64,000 nucleotides of DNA from Toxorhynchites rutilus septentrionalis (Eukaryota; Arthropoda; Insecta; Diptera; Culicidae), in the NCBI RefSeq assembly GCF_029784135.1, contig NC_073746.1:243508307-243572306 (forward strand). Direction: 5' to 3'. The position numbers were made by a program, and so were the translations under genes. The notes under the pieces are model-generated. The model did not search any database. It was not told the DNA's origin and saw only the letters and a program-made list of their open reading frames with translations. Each line of letters begins with the position of its first letter. The first letter of the stretch is position 1. Below, piece by piece: positions 35,770 to 48,148 of the stretch.

Positions 35770-37125
35770 GAAAACTTCAGAGAACGAATTTATATGTTTT
35801 GAATTTCATATTTTCCATGTTTCTATAGTTTGGTTTTTCATCATTCAAAATCTTTGCAATCCAATTACGTATCTTTTGCAACTATCCCCCCTCCACCCTC
35901 TTAAAGTGATCACATAGTATATGGATATCCTCTTAGTACTTTGAAATTATTGTTACAAGTTTTCATTCGTTTTTCTTGATGTGTCGGTTTTACCCCGACA
36001 TGATGCCGATCTTATTCACACTTCCATTTATTTCACAAAAAAACATCAAATTGTGTACTCTATCAAAATTTAAGTTCTACCCAAAAAATTATCAACAGAT
36101 GCTGTAGAATGGTTCATGTAGAGTTTAGAAGAGGTTCTAAAACGATTTGAAATCGAAGAAACGGGGGAAGGGGGGGGGGGTTTGTCTTGGGTTTATTATG
36201 TGTACTCCAATCGAACCGTTTTTTTAAAGATTTGTTTCGTATATTATACATTATGATTCCCTCATCCGTAAACGGATAAAATTAACGAATATTGAAGCAT
36301 TCTCTTTTTTCCACACATTCGTTCTACCCATTTGTGTGCTTGCCTACCCGTGTTGTGAATAAGGTTTTACTAATGCATTTGTGAATTACAATATTCATAT
36401 ACCACTGCGAATCAAATGCAGCGTTCATTTTACGAGCATTCTGTAGAGAGAGGAAATACAGCGATGTGAGCTTCGCCTATTTTAAACTGAGTATAAACAA
36501 CCCATTCGCGATTTCAAACAACAAGAGACGAATGAACTCTCAGAGTTTAAAGTCTCTCTAATTCAATACCTTCCTTCCTTCCTTCAAACAACAGTCGCAT
36601 TCTAGCGACCGGACATGCAACATTGTTTCTTGATTCTGAGAGGTTTCACACGATACATAGGAAAAATGGAAGAATGGGTGAAAAAGCAAACGGTGCGGCA
36701 ATTTTGTTCGATGGCAGCATCAGATCGATTTTCATGCCGTCTGGCAAGAGTGCCTCTGCATGTGTGTGTCTACAGAGTATGATATAATGCGTAGCCAAAA
36801 ATAGATTGAAGTGGCGCCTATGAATTTGAACATATTATCATTTTCCGCGAGTAAATGGCCAGGGCAAGAATAAGTAATCAATCCATCTTAAACTGACTCT
36901 TCAAAACCATTCATTGATCCTTTTCAGGTTCATCAAAACTGTCAATGAAAGAGTTATTTGAAATGTTTCGATGTATCCTAAAATAATATCCGAAATAAAA
37001 AAGAGGATTGATTTGGATAACTTTCTGCAATGAAAGAGACAACAGAGCAGCCACCATTTGACTATCGATGCGTATTTTGTATTTTCTGTCCCCGTTTAGC
37101 GAAAAATGCTCGCTGACAATAATTT
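35770..37125. repeat. diverged interspersed repeat, no genes
   Basis: Phrases at 36290-36370 (gaagcattctctttt... gtgtgcttgcctacccgt) and 36690-36770 (gattttcatgccgtctgg) recur at 25290-25450 and partly at 47735-47800, so a common repeat family underlies this stretch. The gaatgaactctcagagttta phrase at 36531 resembles 150-190. No coding similarity is present. Confidence 0.4.
36164..36180 (+). repeat. G-rich run
   Basis: Five Gs, AA, then an unbroken run of eleven Gs. It could form a quadruplex and is prone to length variation or sequencing error. Confidence 0.8.
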
Positions 37126-37127
37126 CG

Positions 37128-37390
37128 TAGTCCTACGTCGACAATGCGGTTGTGTCTTGGATATCACCATTCTAATTTTTTCTGCGTGAAAAAACATTAA
37201 TTGAAAAATTACGTAAGGTTATAATAAATAATGGACAATATACTCCATGAAAGATAGGATTTCAATGAAGAAAAAACTCATTCCAAAATTGAAAAAAAAT
37301 GACGGATACTTTTTCAGTGAACCAATATTAAAAATAATTGATTTTGTTTTTAATTTGGTGTTCAGTATAGTCGCAGTCCAACGTCAAAAA
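37128..37390. repeat. short member of the tagtcctacgtc repeat family
   Basis: It starts cgtagtcctacgtcgacaat and ends gtcgcagtccaacgtcaaaa. The left part matches 845-890. At about 260 bp it may be an internally deleted form of the longer copies at 21715 and 39765. Confidence 0.5.
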
Positions 37391-37399
37391 AGCTAGGAA

Positions 37400-39760
37400 A
37401 AAGCTATTAATATAACGTTAAATTCTATATAATGCCATATCATAACTGGGATGAAACCTACAGTGTGAACATTTTTTACACACTCTTCAAATATCTTTTA
37501 ACAAAATATTTGATCTCTTTAAAAATCATCCCACCTCTCAAGAAACGCGGTGACGTTGAATCGCATTAGCCCATCGAACAAAGATTGCCCAGGCTCCCGC
37601 GCCGCAACCGCTCCGTTTCGGAAGGGTGGAGATCATCATAATTTACATTTTTATAACAGAACCAAATCAAATTAAGAAGATAAACAAAACAATAACATTC
37701 AGCGCTTGAGTGGGTGATGAAATTTAACCCTTCCTCTTCGGCTTGCCGAAAAAAGGGTTCTCGCGCGGAAATAGCGAACCTCCTCCGCTCGCCACTCGCA
37801 ACGACCACCGCAATTTCCGCGCGCGAGAACGCTATCTTTCACAGTTCAAGAACCACGTGCTGCGAGATCAGGACACGCGCCGGAGGCTCACGGCGGTGGC
37901 AGTGGGGAAACACGGGATTGTTTGATATTTTTATTTAATTTCAACGATATTGTTATCATTATTTTCTTTCCGCTGTGTGGAACACAATTTCACAATTTTA
38001 TCGCTGTGCATCCGAAGGGGATATTTGATTTGTCGAAATACACAGGATCCGAGGACGGAGGCCATCACGTCATGTTCGCGGATTGGGTGGCGCTGGGGAA
38101 CGCGGAAAAACAGCGCGGGGGTTATGTTCACTCAGCACCTCTGGAATATTTGTGTATTTTGGCTGTCTATTTCGTCGGTTTCGATTGTTGTGTTCTGTGG
38201 TGATAGTCATCAAGATATCATCTTTCAACACCTTTTGTTATGTAATGTGAGTCAATCATTATCGTCAATATACATTTTCACGGAATAGTTCCACTCGTAG
38301 CGTTTCAAAGCCAATGTGATAGAAATGATTATGATCGTAATGTGATTATAAACTGTCAAAAGGTCCCACATAGAGGCTAAGCTGTCACAAGGAGGATAAC
38401 TATTGGCCCAAATCTGATTCGACAGCACAAATGCTATCCATCCTGGCACCGACTCGGTTCGATGAGAACCCCTGCCTGAGCAATATATCTCGGCGCACAA
38501 TTATACCAATGTTCGACTACAGATACGCACCCTCTAACCTAACCTTAATCACCTTAAATATAATAAAATAAAATAATCCCTATCCCGTTGGTGGAACGTT
38601 GTCCATTGCGCTCGCGTCCGTCCGAGGATGACAGTGGTGGCGTCATTGTCGAGAGCTATCGGTTTGGCCAGAACAACATCAGCTTTGTTTACACTAGATG
38701 GCCAGCGCTAGAGTCAAAAGTCGGCGCCAACCGATATCGTCATGTTGTTCCAGCGCGAGGTTTTGTTTTCGTTGATCTCCGAGTACCTATTGAACACCCG
38801 CTCCTTCCCTCCCAAAACCATGCAGTCATGTGCTCGGATCCTGTCGTCCACACCGGTGACCGGATTGAAACAACAAATAAAATCCTTTCCTGCTCAATGG
38901 CATTGCACACTGCACGGCCGGAACAAGTGACAGGAGTGAAAAAAGTAATCCTCCATAAGCCATATTATTAATTTCTGGTGGTTTTTTGTTACCGGACATA
39001 CAAACTCACCCACAGAGCTTGGGCTCGTCTTCAAGACCAATCCATTGGTTACATCCATGGGTTGACTGGCACACGCATGGGAGTAGCATTATCAACTTTT
39101 GGTTCTGTGGCTTTCCACCCCATCGGCAGCCGAGTTGACTACCGATACCGCATACCATATCAACATCAGTGAATGGATCCGTTGGAAGTGGCAGCGCTGT
39201 GATAATTCAAACGACCGAAGCGCTTTTTTTCCGTACTCCGGTTCGATCGGTGTGTCATTTCCTGGTGGCCTGCAAGGCCTGCAACAGCTACCACACATCG
39301 AGGGATGTTTTCCAAGAGGTGACTAGGTGTTATTTTTTCTTCCCGAAAATGGGAAAAATAATAAATATATCGATTATATTTATGGAGCGAAACGGAGCGG
39401 TGTGTTCATGGCCGTGGACTTCCACGGTCGGACAGTCTACGGCTTTCGCTTGGTATGCCGTCGGAGAGAAGGAACTATATTGCCGGTCGGATATTGTTTC
39501 CATTATTTCACGCTTAAATTTTTGCATAAAGTAGGAAGTTGTCGGGAGAACAATGGAAGCGCGTCGTTGGCTTCGAAGATGGGCTGAGGAATTGAAAGGT
39601 TATTTCCACGGTAGATCTTTTCTCTGTCGAGAATAAAGATGCTTCCGTTAGTGTTAGGGACCAGTTGAGCAGTTTAACATTTACATACTTTTTGCTCAAC
39701 CCCTTTTCTCAAAAAATTCGATATCCTTATTATGATGAATTTCGATCTTGTTCAATATAA
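37400..39760. other. GC-rich single-copy stretch, no recognised gene
   Basis: Many open frames of 60-127 codons occur on both strands (longest 38588-38971 plus), overlapping each other. None has a motif I know, and none shows a clear splice structure. Base composition alone accounts for the long frames. It is possible regulatory or intronic DNA of svp. Confidence 0.35.
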
Positions 39761-39764
39761 AACT

Positions 39765-40977
39765 AGAAGTGGGTTATATCTTTGATATAACCGCAAGGTG
39801 GACGTAGGACTAACGTTGACTTAGCAATCAATAAGCAACAAGCATATAAATCTTAGACGTTTCATTTTTCGAACAAAGTGATTATCATACCACTTCGTTT
39901 AGCCGGAAAAGAATTATTAACGTTCAAAGGGGGAATCGATTCCTCCTCGGAAATAGTACCCACTCCCCAAGTCCCGACAATTGGAATCATCGTTGATCCG
40001 GAGCAGGATTATTAAAGCTTGAGAAGGAATGGATTCCTCCTCGGATTTACACAGTGAAAATAAGACCCCCTTCCCAACAATTCCAACTTCCCAATAACGA
40101 CGATCGATTGCAACATTCGTACATTCGTAAACAAATATTTATTTTTTATAACGCTGCTTTTATAAATGTGATTTCTTCGATATGTAATATAATATCCACT
40201 TTGATCATATCCACTACACCGTATCATACCATATCAAATCCATAGTCAATCCGAGTACAAAAGCACTCTAATTTTCTATGCCAATTTTCCCTGGCTCCAT
40301 GGTTTTGAAATCTGTGTTAGGGAAACATTCCAATTTGCCGAAACGCAAACGAGTACAGAAGTACCCGCTGCTCACATCTATTTTGCAATGCTGATTTTCT
40401 CATGCTTCATGATTTTGAAGTCTGTGTAAGGGAAACATTCAAATTTGCAGAAACGCAAACGAGTGCAAAAGTACCCACTGCTTGCATCTAATTTGCTATG
40501 CCAATTTTCCCTAGCTCCATGGTTTCGAAGTCTGTGTTAGGGAAACATTCCAATTTCCAGATACGCAAACGAGTACAAAAGTACCCACTGCTTACATCTA
40601 TTTTGCAATGCCGATTTCCCCTGGCTCCATGGTTTTGAAGTCTGTGTTAGGGAAACATCCATCCATTCCAGCGATCGTACCTCAATCGTTGCGCAACTTT
40701 AACTGAGCGGCACTCGCTTATATATCGATTGGTCTGATTTGAATAGCCTGTTTTGAAAGTAATTTTAGGGCTGAAACAAATTTTTGGATCAAAAAGTAAC
40801 AAGCATATAACGCGTAGACATTTTATCTTTCGAATGAATTGTTTATCATACTATTTCGTTCAGTTGTTTAGGAGCTATTAACGCTCTAAATCTCGTTCTA
40901 CGGCGTAACGCTTTCGTTTTCGAAAGTTTGAACTTACACCCAGTATAGAAATGAGAGACGTAGTCTTACGTCAAAAA
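39765..40977 (+). repeat. tagtcctacgtc repeat, copy B, with internal 110-bp tandem array
   Basis: The left edge is ctagaagtgggttatatc, followed by a small palindrome (ggttatatctttgatataacc split by its loop) and gacgtaggact. The right edge is gacgtagtcttacgtcaaaa at about 40957. A block aacaagcatataa...ctattaacg appears twice in direct orientation (39836-39930 and 40797-40890), on either side of the tandem array. Copy A at 21715-22920 is in the opposite orientation. There is no protein-coding frame. Confidence 0.6.
40252..40663 (+). repeat. tandem repeat, ~110-bp unit, about 3.8 copies
   Basis: Unit starts, marked by cgagt(a/g)ca(g/a)aagtaccc, fall at 40252, 40350, 40460 and 40570. The first period is 98 bp and the next two are exactly 110 bp. 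Each unit includes ctccatggttttgaagtctg and gtgttagggaaacattc. The last copy ends near 40663. The units differ by 5-15 percent by eye. Confidence 0.9.
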
Positions 40978-40999
40978 TCGTTAGCACTTTATATAACCA

Positions 41000-41580
41000 A
41001 TGTAATTATGCGAGATGTAAAATAGTGCATTGAAATAAAACTCAGATAAACGATGTCAATTGCCATTAATTTGCCTTGATCTAAAATATATTTTTTCCAT
41101 TTCCTTTTGAATTAAATTTCTGGCATAAAACTCGTACGACTGACTCAAATAAAGTTCATTCGGGAAGCCCAGCTTTCGATTACTTTTTGCAACAATATTC
41201 AGTGATAAACAATACGATCAAAATTCAGTCAGTAATGACTTTATTTTGATTTTGATATCTGCTCTTCGGTTATCAATATGGCGTCCAAGCTAGAAGAGCT
41301 AGATACTGCTTGGAGCTAATTATGCAAACATGGCTGCACGAAACGCATGCAATCGTGAGAAGTAAACAACTACATAGAATTGTATTGGTGGGGTTACATT
41401 GCGCCTCCCTTGCTTCGTTCGAATTCACCAGATACTATCGACCAAATTGTTTGTTTCGTGTTTTCGTGTGTACTCTGATACAATGTCACCTCCGCCTAAC
41501 GCATCAAAACTGTGCTCGCGCCTCTCGAAAATACGACCCACTCGCATTTTGAGTAAAGGATATCGTTAAAAGTGGTCGAA
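41000..41580. other. non-coding stretch
   Basis: No similarity was recognised. An open frame at 41310-41552 (plus) lacks motifs and runs up to the MITE. Confidence 0.3.
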
Positions 41581-41592
41581 TCAACTGTCGCC

Positions 41593-41850
41593 CGAGGCGC
41601 CTCGAAGTATATCCTAAGGTGGACCAACTTGCTAAAACCACTCTTCAGCCATCTTGGAAGTCTACTGTGTTTTGTTTGTAAACAAAACACAATACGCTTG
41701 TGCCCAAGCTCGCTCGTGATCAGTCTCTCTAATTCACGCTTCAAGCAAATAATTCTCCTTCTGCTTTCATCCGCACTGTTTCCATATACCTCCCCTAACC
41801 TACTTAGTGAGGAAACGGCCTCACCTCAAGATATACTTCTAGGCGCCTTG
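41593..41850. mobile_element. hAT-like MITE with perfect 8-bp target duplication
   Basis: The 8-mer ctgtcgcc occurs immediately outside both ends (41585-41592 and 41851-41858). The ends are cgaggcgcctcgaagtatat and, reversed, caaggcgcctagaagtatat, continuing as about 27-bp imperfect inverted repeats. Inside is a perfect palindrome, tgtgttttgttt-gt-aaacaaaacaca, near 41669-41694. It is 258 bp with no coding capacity. Confidence 0.9.
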
Positions 41851-42539
41851 CTGTCGCCAACGTAATAAGTTCTCCGGTAATGTTCATCGACAGTCAGGAT
41901 GGCTGGATCAAAGATACAGTACTGGCAATAATAAAGAATACACTGTTTAAATTTTTTCTTCTTGGCTCATGAATCGTTAGTTTTACATAAGTACAATATC
42001 AGTTACCACTACAAATATTGTTTTTGGATTGGTTGTACATTGGTTGTGCCCGGGCCCCGGCCAAGAGGATATGATCCGCGAGTCAAAATGTGTTGCAAAT
42101 TTAGCTGTCATTGCCAAACTATCAAATCACTCGGTGTGCTCAGGGCAGATCTATGGAACAAGGTGCGACCATTCGCTAATCATATTTAATCATTTTGGCA
42201 GTTCTCGCGAGTGACAGTGCATTTGCATTTGCGACCCGGACATGTTTGACGCTGTCAAATGCTGTGTATTAGTATATGGATGCCCTAAGGGTTGTTGTGT
42301 CAGATTTGATCATATTTGTGAACAAATGAATAATGTTGTAGAAACTGTTATTTTGAATGTGGTACAAAAAAAGGATATAGGTGAACAGTTTTCGTATTCT
42401 GCTGGAGATGGCGCTTCATTGCTGATATCAATGACATTTCTGTACGCTGTACCGTGCCATCATTCTCTAAAGTCAGATTGATTTTGTTGATCCTGAATGT
42501 GGTTTCGCGAGTTGTTATAAGTGTTTTTTTGCTGATCAT

Positions 42540-43180
42540 GAAAATCGGAATTTCTGTGTGGAAACTAAATAAGGACTGCCAAGATCGCGTTTCCTTTCGG
42601 AACATAACGGCCAAGTGCATCGTAAGCATTGATGAGATTCAGAAGCTTTGGAGGAAGTACCAAAGGCTTGGTACTTGGTACTGTTTGCGACCGGGAAGGA
42701 CGTGGACGCAAACGCTTGACAGCTGAACGGAATGATGTCAGAATCGTCAGAGAAGTGCGAAAAAAAGCAAGAGTTACAAGCAAAACTATAAAAGATAGCT
42801 TATCAATGAACATCAGAACGAACAGTGCGATTAAGACTACAACAGCCAGGATTAAGGAGTAAGTTTGCGTCTCGGCGACCGTTGATCGGTAAGGTCAACC
42901 AGATCAAACGTTTGGAGTTCAGCAATAAATACGTCCACAAGACAATCTCGTTCTGGAAAAAGTGCTGTGGTGAGACGAAAGCAAATTCGAGCTTTTCGGA
43001 ACGACCAAGAGTATGGATTCGATTTATAACAAGATAGTGACTCCAAATCGCGATGATAAACAACACAAGACATCCAATGCACGATACCGGAAGCGTATCG
43101 AAGATGCTGACGATCCAGCAAACATTAAATCGTATGAATTGCATAGTCGAAGCCTTAAATAAAGTGGAATTGAATCACAA
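42540..43180 (+). pseudogene. Tc1-like transposase relic
   Basis: Plus-strand frames in order give a helix-turn-helix region near 42600-42665 (ITAKCIVSIDEIQKLWRKYQ), then GRGRKRLTAERNDVRIVREV (42690-42760, second DNA-binding domain), KARVTSKTIKDSL, LQQPGLRSKFASRRPLIGK (about 42830-42890), and VLWXDESKFELFGT (about 42960-43000, first catalytic Asp). Multiple frameshifts are present. The C-terminal half is absent, and the relic ends where a mariner deletion derivative begins. Confidence 0.75.
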
Positions 43181-43190
43181 TCATATAGAA

Positions 43191-43460
43191 CAGTTCGGCT
43201 GAAAAATTCATGAGGTTGACGTCTAGATGGTGCATCGAGCATCGAGCATCGAGAGTGAAGCAACTTTTGATATTGTGAAAAAAATGGAAAAATCACAAAT
43301 CAATGAAAACGATGGAAAAATTGCATACTGGGCTTCGAATTGCTTCCGCATCCACCGTATTCTCCAGATCTGGCCCCAGCGACTATTTTCTCTTCGCAGA
43401 CCTGAAGAGAATGCTCGAATTTTGCAAAAAAAAACCTTATGAACTATTTAGCCGAATTGT
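43191..43460 (+). mobile_element. mariner deletion derivative (~270 bp)
   Basis: The left end is cagttcggctgaaaaattca and the right end, read in reverse, acaattcggctaaatagttc, both mariner-type. Between them only a C-terminal scrap of transposase remains (a GPSDYFLFADLKRML phrase at about 43370-43425). A small 9-bp tandem, catcgagcatcgagcatcgag-like, lies at 43230-43252. It is the same family as 21160-21590 and 26765-26895. Confidence 0.75.
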
Positions 43461-43509
43461 TAAGCTAGATCAAAGTATATATCGAGTTTAATATGGTAAA
43501 AGGAAGGAG

Positions 43510-43800
43510 AAAGGCCTGGAAAAAAAACTATCTGTTCTCTTTTCTGGAACAGAACAAAGACTATGGGGTGGTGTGACAAACAGTGTGAAGGTGATGCCCA
43601 AATACAAGACACCTCTCAACACGCTAGAGCTCCGCCCAATCGAGGAATATTGATTGGTCCATCGTCAAGCGGAACCTTGAGAAGATCCAAGAAACTGTTG
43701 ACGGCGAAGGGCTGTATAAGTATATGATCTTGAGCGACCTTTATCGTAACACCGTTTAACGTTACCAATGTTGTCTTTGAAGATGTCAAACGTTTACGGC
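43510..43800 (+). pseudogene. C-terminal scrap of a Tc1/mariner-type transposase
   Basis: The plus strand near 43560-43690 encodes, with frame changes, a NTxELRPIEEYWLV-like phrase (third catalytic Glu in RPIE) followed by IVKRNLEKIQETVDG. This resembles the end of DD34-37E transposases. It is cut by SINE family 1 at about 43805. Confidence 0.5.
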
Positions 43801-43804
43801 TTAT

Positions 43805-44076
43805 CTTCTTCTTGAATGGCGTTAACGTTCCCTGTGGAACTTTTACCGTCTCAACGTATGTATTAACTAGCGTCATTTATTAATACTTAGTTGAGAATTC
43901 TTAAGCTAAATAACACGCCTTGAATGTATTCCGAGGGTCAAGCTCTAGAATACGCGTGCCCATAGTGCAAGTCACAGGAAATTTCTATGACGAAAAATCC
44001 CCCGGCCAGAACGGGAATCGAACCCGAACACCCGGCATGAAAATGTGAGACGCTAACCACTCGGCCGCGGGTGCAC
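43805..44076 (-). mobile_element. SINE family 1, full-length copy with tRNA-like head
   Basis: On the minus strand the head begins gtgcacccgcggccgagtgg (44076), with A-box tggccgagtggttagcg and B-box gggttcgattcccg. The body ends at gttaacgccattcaagaaga. It is nearly identical to 23985-24235 in the head and to 1684-1883 in the body. The flanks tttacggcttat (43793-43804) and tctacggtatat (44078-44089) agree at 9 of 12 positions, a possible decayed target duplication. It is not a functional tRNA gene. Confidence 0.85.
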
Positions 44077-44078
44077 TT

Positions 44079-44345
44079 CTACGGTATATCGGCGTACACC
44101 GAAAACTTCACATAGCCCCACAAGAAATAATTCATCGGTGTGAAATCGTATGATCTCAAAGGCCAATTCACGGGTTCAATGTGCGAATTTATTCGTTCGC
44201 CGGACATTTCGTTTAGTAAGTCAATTGTGGTCCGCGAGGTATGCCAAGTAATACCGCCGTGTTGAAACTGCAGCTCCTTCATATGAAGGGTACTCAATAG
44301 TGGTACAAACAAATTGGTAATTAGGACCGTGTAGTGTAAACTCCA
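44079..44345 (-). pseudogene. mariner-type transposase C-terminal fragment
   Basis: The minus strand at 44312-44079 encodes FQHGGITWHTSRTTIDLLNE (equivalent to QDGAxxHT with the second Asp replaced by Gly) and WPLRSYDFTPMNYFLWGYVK (third catalytic Asp region, PDLTPxDYFLWG in intact members). The N-terminus is missing. The SINE at 43805-44076 abuts its 3' side. Confidence 0.75.
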
Positions 44346-44574
44346 TTAACTGTTATGTTTTGGCATTTGTGAAAAAATCGGAACAATGATTCGACCGGCC
44401 CCTAAAGCGCATCATGTCTCATGATGCGTGTACAACGGTCTGCAAACGATCCATGGTCACCCGAAATCGCAGCGGACGATTATATCCCAAACGATCTCAA
44501 ACCAAACCATAGTGTTCTTAAAAATTTGCGAAATTTGCAGGCGTTATTAAGTGATAGCTCACGAAATGATGCAC

Positions 44575-44970
44575 ACTTAAAAAAATCCTCGGTCGAAAAC
44601 TGCCAAATACATTTGGTAATCCAAACATTAGTAGAATGCACAATTCATATTGTCAACAAACCCGTATCTCCACCAGATGTTAGTATATTTTACTCGATAA
44701 CATTAGTTAACTTGTATTAGTCTTATCTGAAAACTGGTGAGAAAAGCGCGTATTAATCATTTTTATTGTTGCCATAAGGCAGTACGGGGGTATAATAAGG
44801 ATATAATTCTAATACGTGTTTTTTCGGCGGGAAAATGTAGCCGATATTGGGCTTACAGATCATGGTTCTGTTTGACATATATGTACGGTAGAAAATGACT
44901 ATAGATTGGTAGCATTCACAAAACAATTATATTTATATTTACGTTATATTTACTAATTATTTCTCTGAGC
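44575..44970 (+). repeat. ~390-bp interspersed repeat, copy 2
   Basis: Direct-orientation partner of 30190-30595. It differs by point changes and a few short indels, for example in the fragment after acatttggtaat. No coding capacity is present. Confidence 0.7.
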
Positions 44971-44974
44971 GCAT

Positions 44975-47900
44975 ATATCAAAAAGTGCTGCCAGCTTAAG
45001 GATCTATACCTCTTCGAAGAACACAGCAACGTTAGCAGCATATAAAAAGTAACAATTCATAGTAATTGACTAACTCCAATAAGAGTATCCTTTCTCTGGA
45101 TACTCACCATTACAACTCAAGCTCGGGAACCGGGGACAATCTTTTGTCAAAGGGCAACCGTTTTGCGTCATAAATAATCTATGAAGCGTTAACACCCACC
45201 TAATTCCAGCCGCCACTTCCCCCCAACATCTTCATTGTCATTCCATGAGCAAACGGACGGGCAGCAGCGATGGTGGCGAAAAATAAGATTAACGCTTATC
45301 ATTAGCGGCCCGAATCCCTGCTGCTGCTGGTGCGCCCGGTTTCCTGTAACCATCTACGCGGCATGAATATGAGTGGCCGGTCGTGTGCCGGCCATTTGTA
45401 GCTCCATTTGCTCTCTCGTATTTGTTTGCCACATTGCCACACCGCGTAACCGCAACAATGTAATTAATAAGGTGGGACAGTACGACACTCGGAGACGAGG
45501 ATCGGGGTCGCACGTGCCACCCGGACCTTGCGAAAATTATATCTCTGTGAGCGAACTCACACTACTTTTCGCGCCCCTCGGCTCTGTAACACCACCGGGA
45601 AAGGTTACGGTGGTTTGATAAACAAAACATAACACTTCTTTCCAACCCTTTGCGCTCGAGTATCGATGCTCGATGAGTGGGGGAGAAATTTGCTGTTCTA
45701 ATCTAGTCGAGCAGACCCGGGGCTAAGTTGATTATTCACGCCGCTAATCTTGATTATTTTTGGCTTTTCGCCTCGATACAATTTTCCATTCAACTCTTCC
45801 CTTTCGAAGAAAGTGTTGAGGCGAAAGGAGGGATGGCGGACAAATTCAATTACTTATTCGAAAAACAACGGGCTAATGTCAAACAGAGCTGTGGTGGCGT
45901 ATCAAATCCGAGACACACGGTGTCAAATGTCAAACCAAGAAGACACACCGATGTTAAAATGTCAAAGTAACATATTTGCATAAGGGAAGTAATCCGTGCC
46001 GGAGGAAATTAAGGTCAAATGAAGTTTTCCTTCGGCAAATGTGTGCGTTTTTAAGGTTATGTCGGGAAATTTATTTAAAGGTTACGACGGAACTATCACA
46101 CCTAATGTGGCCATAATCTAAATGGAAGGCTGTAAAATAATTATTAAATCGAAAGGATACGGTTATTGTTACCCGATTCTGACATTCGACGATGGAGGGA
46201 TTAGGGCTTGGCATTAATATGTAAATTTGACTCATTCGCCACGCGGTCGAATCACTGCTTGCTTGAAAATTTTCACGGATGCTCTCGTCCTCCTCCTCCT
46301 CCTCCGGATGTGGGTGTCGACGTATCTTCATGGCTGAAAAGGTCATCCCGAAGATAAGTTTACGATAAGCCGTAAACAATGCCGTTTAGGTCCTTTTGGC
46401 ACAGCAGCTTAGAAGAAGAATGTGTGGGCGGAAGGAGGATGTGTCTATGCAAACAGCTACTTGGGCTGCATACAAACAGTTTAATTTATTAGTTTTAACT
46501 ATCTCTTCGCACGTTTGTTGGCTGGTGGTTGTTGATGGGGAACAGGGAAAGGATAACATTTTAAAACTTTCACATTTGTTCCCCCCGGTGTTGGCATCAA
46601 TGAACGAACGTTGGATAAACTGGTTACGGTACCTACGGTGGGGACACAGATAGCCAACGAATTAGTGTACCTGTCTTGAGATAATGTGCGATTCAATTTA
46701 TTACTAGGGTTTCATTGTGCATTCTAATTCGTGCGTGTTTTTTTAAGGTAGCGCGCCTAGAAGGAGCTTGCAAATCGGTGTAGTCGAAAATCTAAGTGTA
46801 AGCAACTTTTTCATAGTTTTCAACACATCGATGGGAAGAAGAGTTTTCGCAGTTTGTTTTATCAACAATCTATCCATCGCAACTGAGGCTCACTGAAAAC
46901 CTGTTAAGATTGGTAGCATTTATGTATCCTCGGAAACAAAATGTTTCTTTAGATGTAATTACGATCAATAAAATTACGATCGATAAAATCATCAAGGGAG
47001 ATCGCTGTTAACTGTAATTGATGCATTCGAGAGTTGAACATTGAAGGAGAAACTGCCACTTCACGAGCAGAGAGACGGCAACATCATTTTGTAACTCGAA
47101 AACGCTAGGTCACATGTTACAAACCAGGAGGATTGTCTATTTAAGATTTAAGAACTTGTTCCGATCGATGAAACATGATCTAGCTAAGCAATGTCTCCTC
47201 TGTGAAGATCTCTAAGCCTCGACAGTCATGGTTACTGTGTGACTCTCGGAATCGTTTGAAGGAATACAGCCAGTATTTAATAGCTATCTTTTTTTTTCGT
47301 ACTTATTTTAAGTCAGAGCAAGAGCAAGACCACAGAGCATGCGCTCGCGGATAATCGAGCTTCTACTGTGGTCTGTGGACTAGCCGTCATGAGAATTTAT
47401 GAGTCTCACGAAACCTGAAATCATGAAATCTTCTTGTTCGACAGTTTCAAACAGGAAGAATTAACGTCCCAGTTTAGACTTAATCAGCAGGAATGAGTTT
47501 GGAAATGATAAAAATGGAAATGGAAATGGAAATGGTGATAATGCCGGCGGTTTTCTTTTATCAAACTTAAACGCTTAACTCACTCTGTGAAACTTGTCTG
47601 GTAATCCATTTGCGCTTTTGCGATGTTACCGTTTTTTGGTTGCCAAAAAATGTGTGGTGTGGTGTTTTCTTGACTTTGGATTTCGTTTATCTTCCCTAGC
47701 TCCATAATCAGTAAATGATTAAAATTGAAGAAAGTTAGAGAAGCATTCCCATTTTCCAATACAGTTGCTATGCTCAAGTCTGTGCTTACCTATCCGTACC
47801 GTCAGTAAGAAGCGAGAACGAATACCACAGTGAATCAACCGGTTCAGTAGTTCGAAATGCACACACAGAGAACAAATATTGCCAATTGTGAACATGTGTC

Positions 47901-48140
47901 TTTTGTGCAGAGAGGAAATATTGCGATTTAAGCCCTGCCCGATGGCAATCATAGCAGAGGATTTTCGTATTCTGCTCCATTAATAGCTCCAATAATAGCT
48001 CCAATAATATAAAATGTATGAACAGTCTGTCGCATCGTGTGAGGATTTACGAGATTTTCGATTGATTTGAGCTTTCTATAACAATTTATTACAATGAAGA
48101 AAATTTTATATTTTATGAAACTATCGGCCAATTAAAAAAT
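44975..48140. other. mostly single-copy stretch with microsatellites
   Basis: No gene was recognised. 45130-45660 is GC-rich. Short runs include (ctc)n at 46288-46304 and four units of aaatgg at 47514-47535. At 47980-48010 the phrase aatagctccaataatagctc is a small tandem. 47735-47960 shares phrases with the repeat at 25290 and 36290. Confidence 0.4.
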
Positions 48141-48148
48141 GTCATACA

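Noticed and set aside
38588..38971. 127-codon plus-strand frame in GC-rich DNA
   Set aside because: Overlapping frames on both strands and no motif; long frames are expected at this GC content.
43995..44076. tRNA gene on the minus strand (clear A and B boxes)
   Set aside because: The same head with the same ~200-bp body occurs at 23985-24235, and a body-only copy at 1684-1883 has its own target duplication. It is a SINE head.
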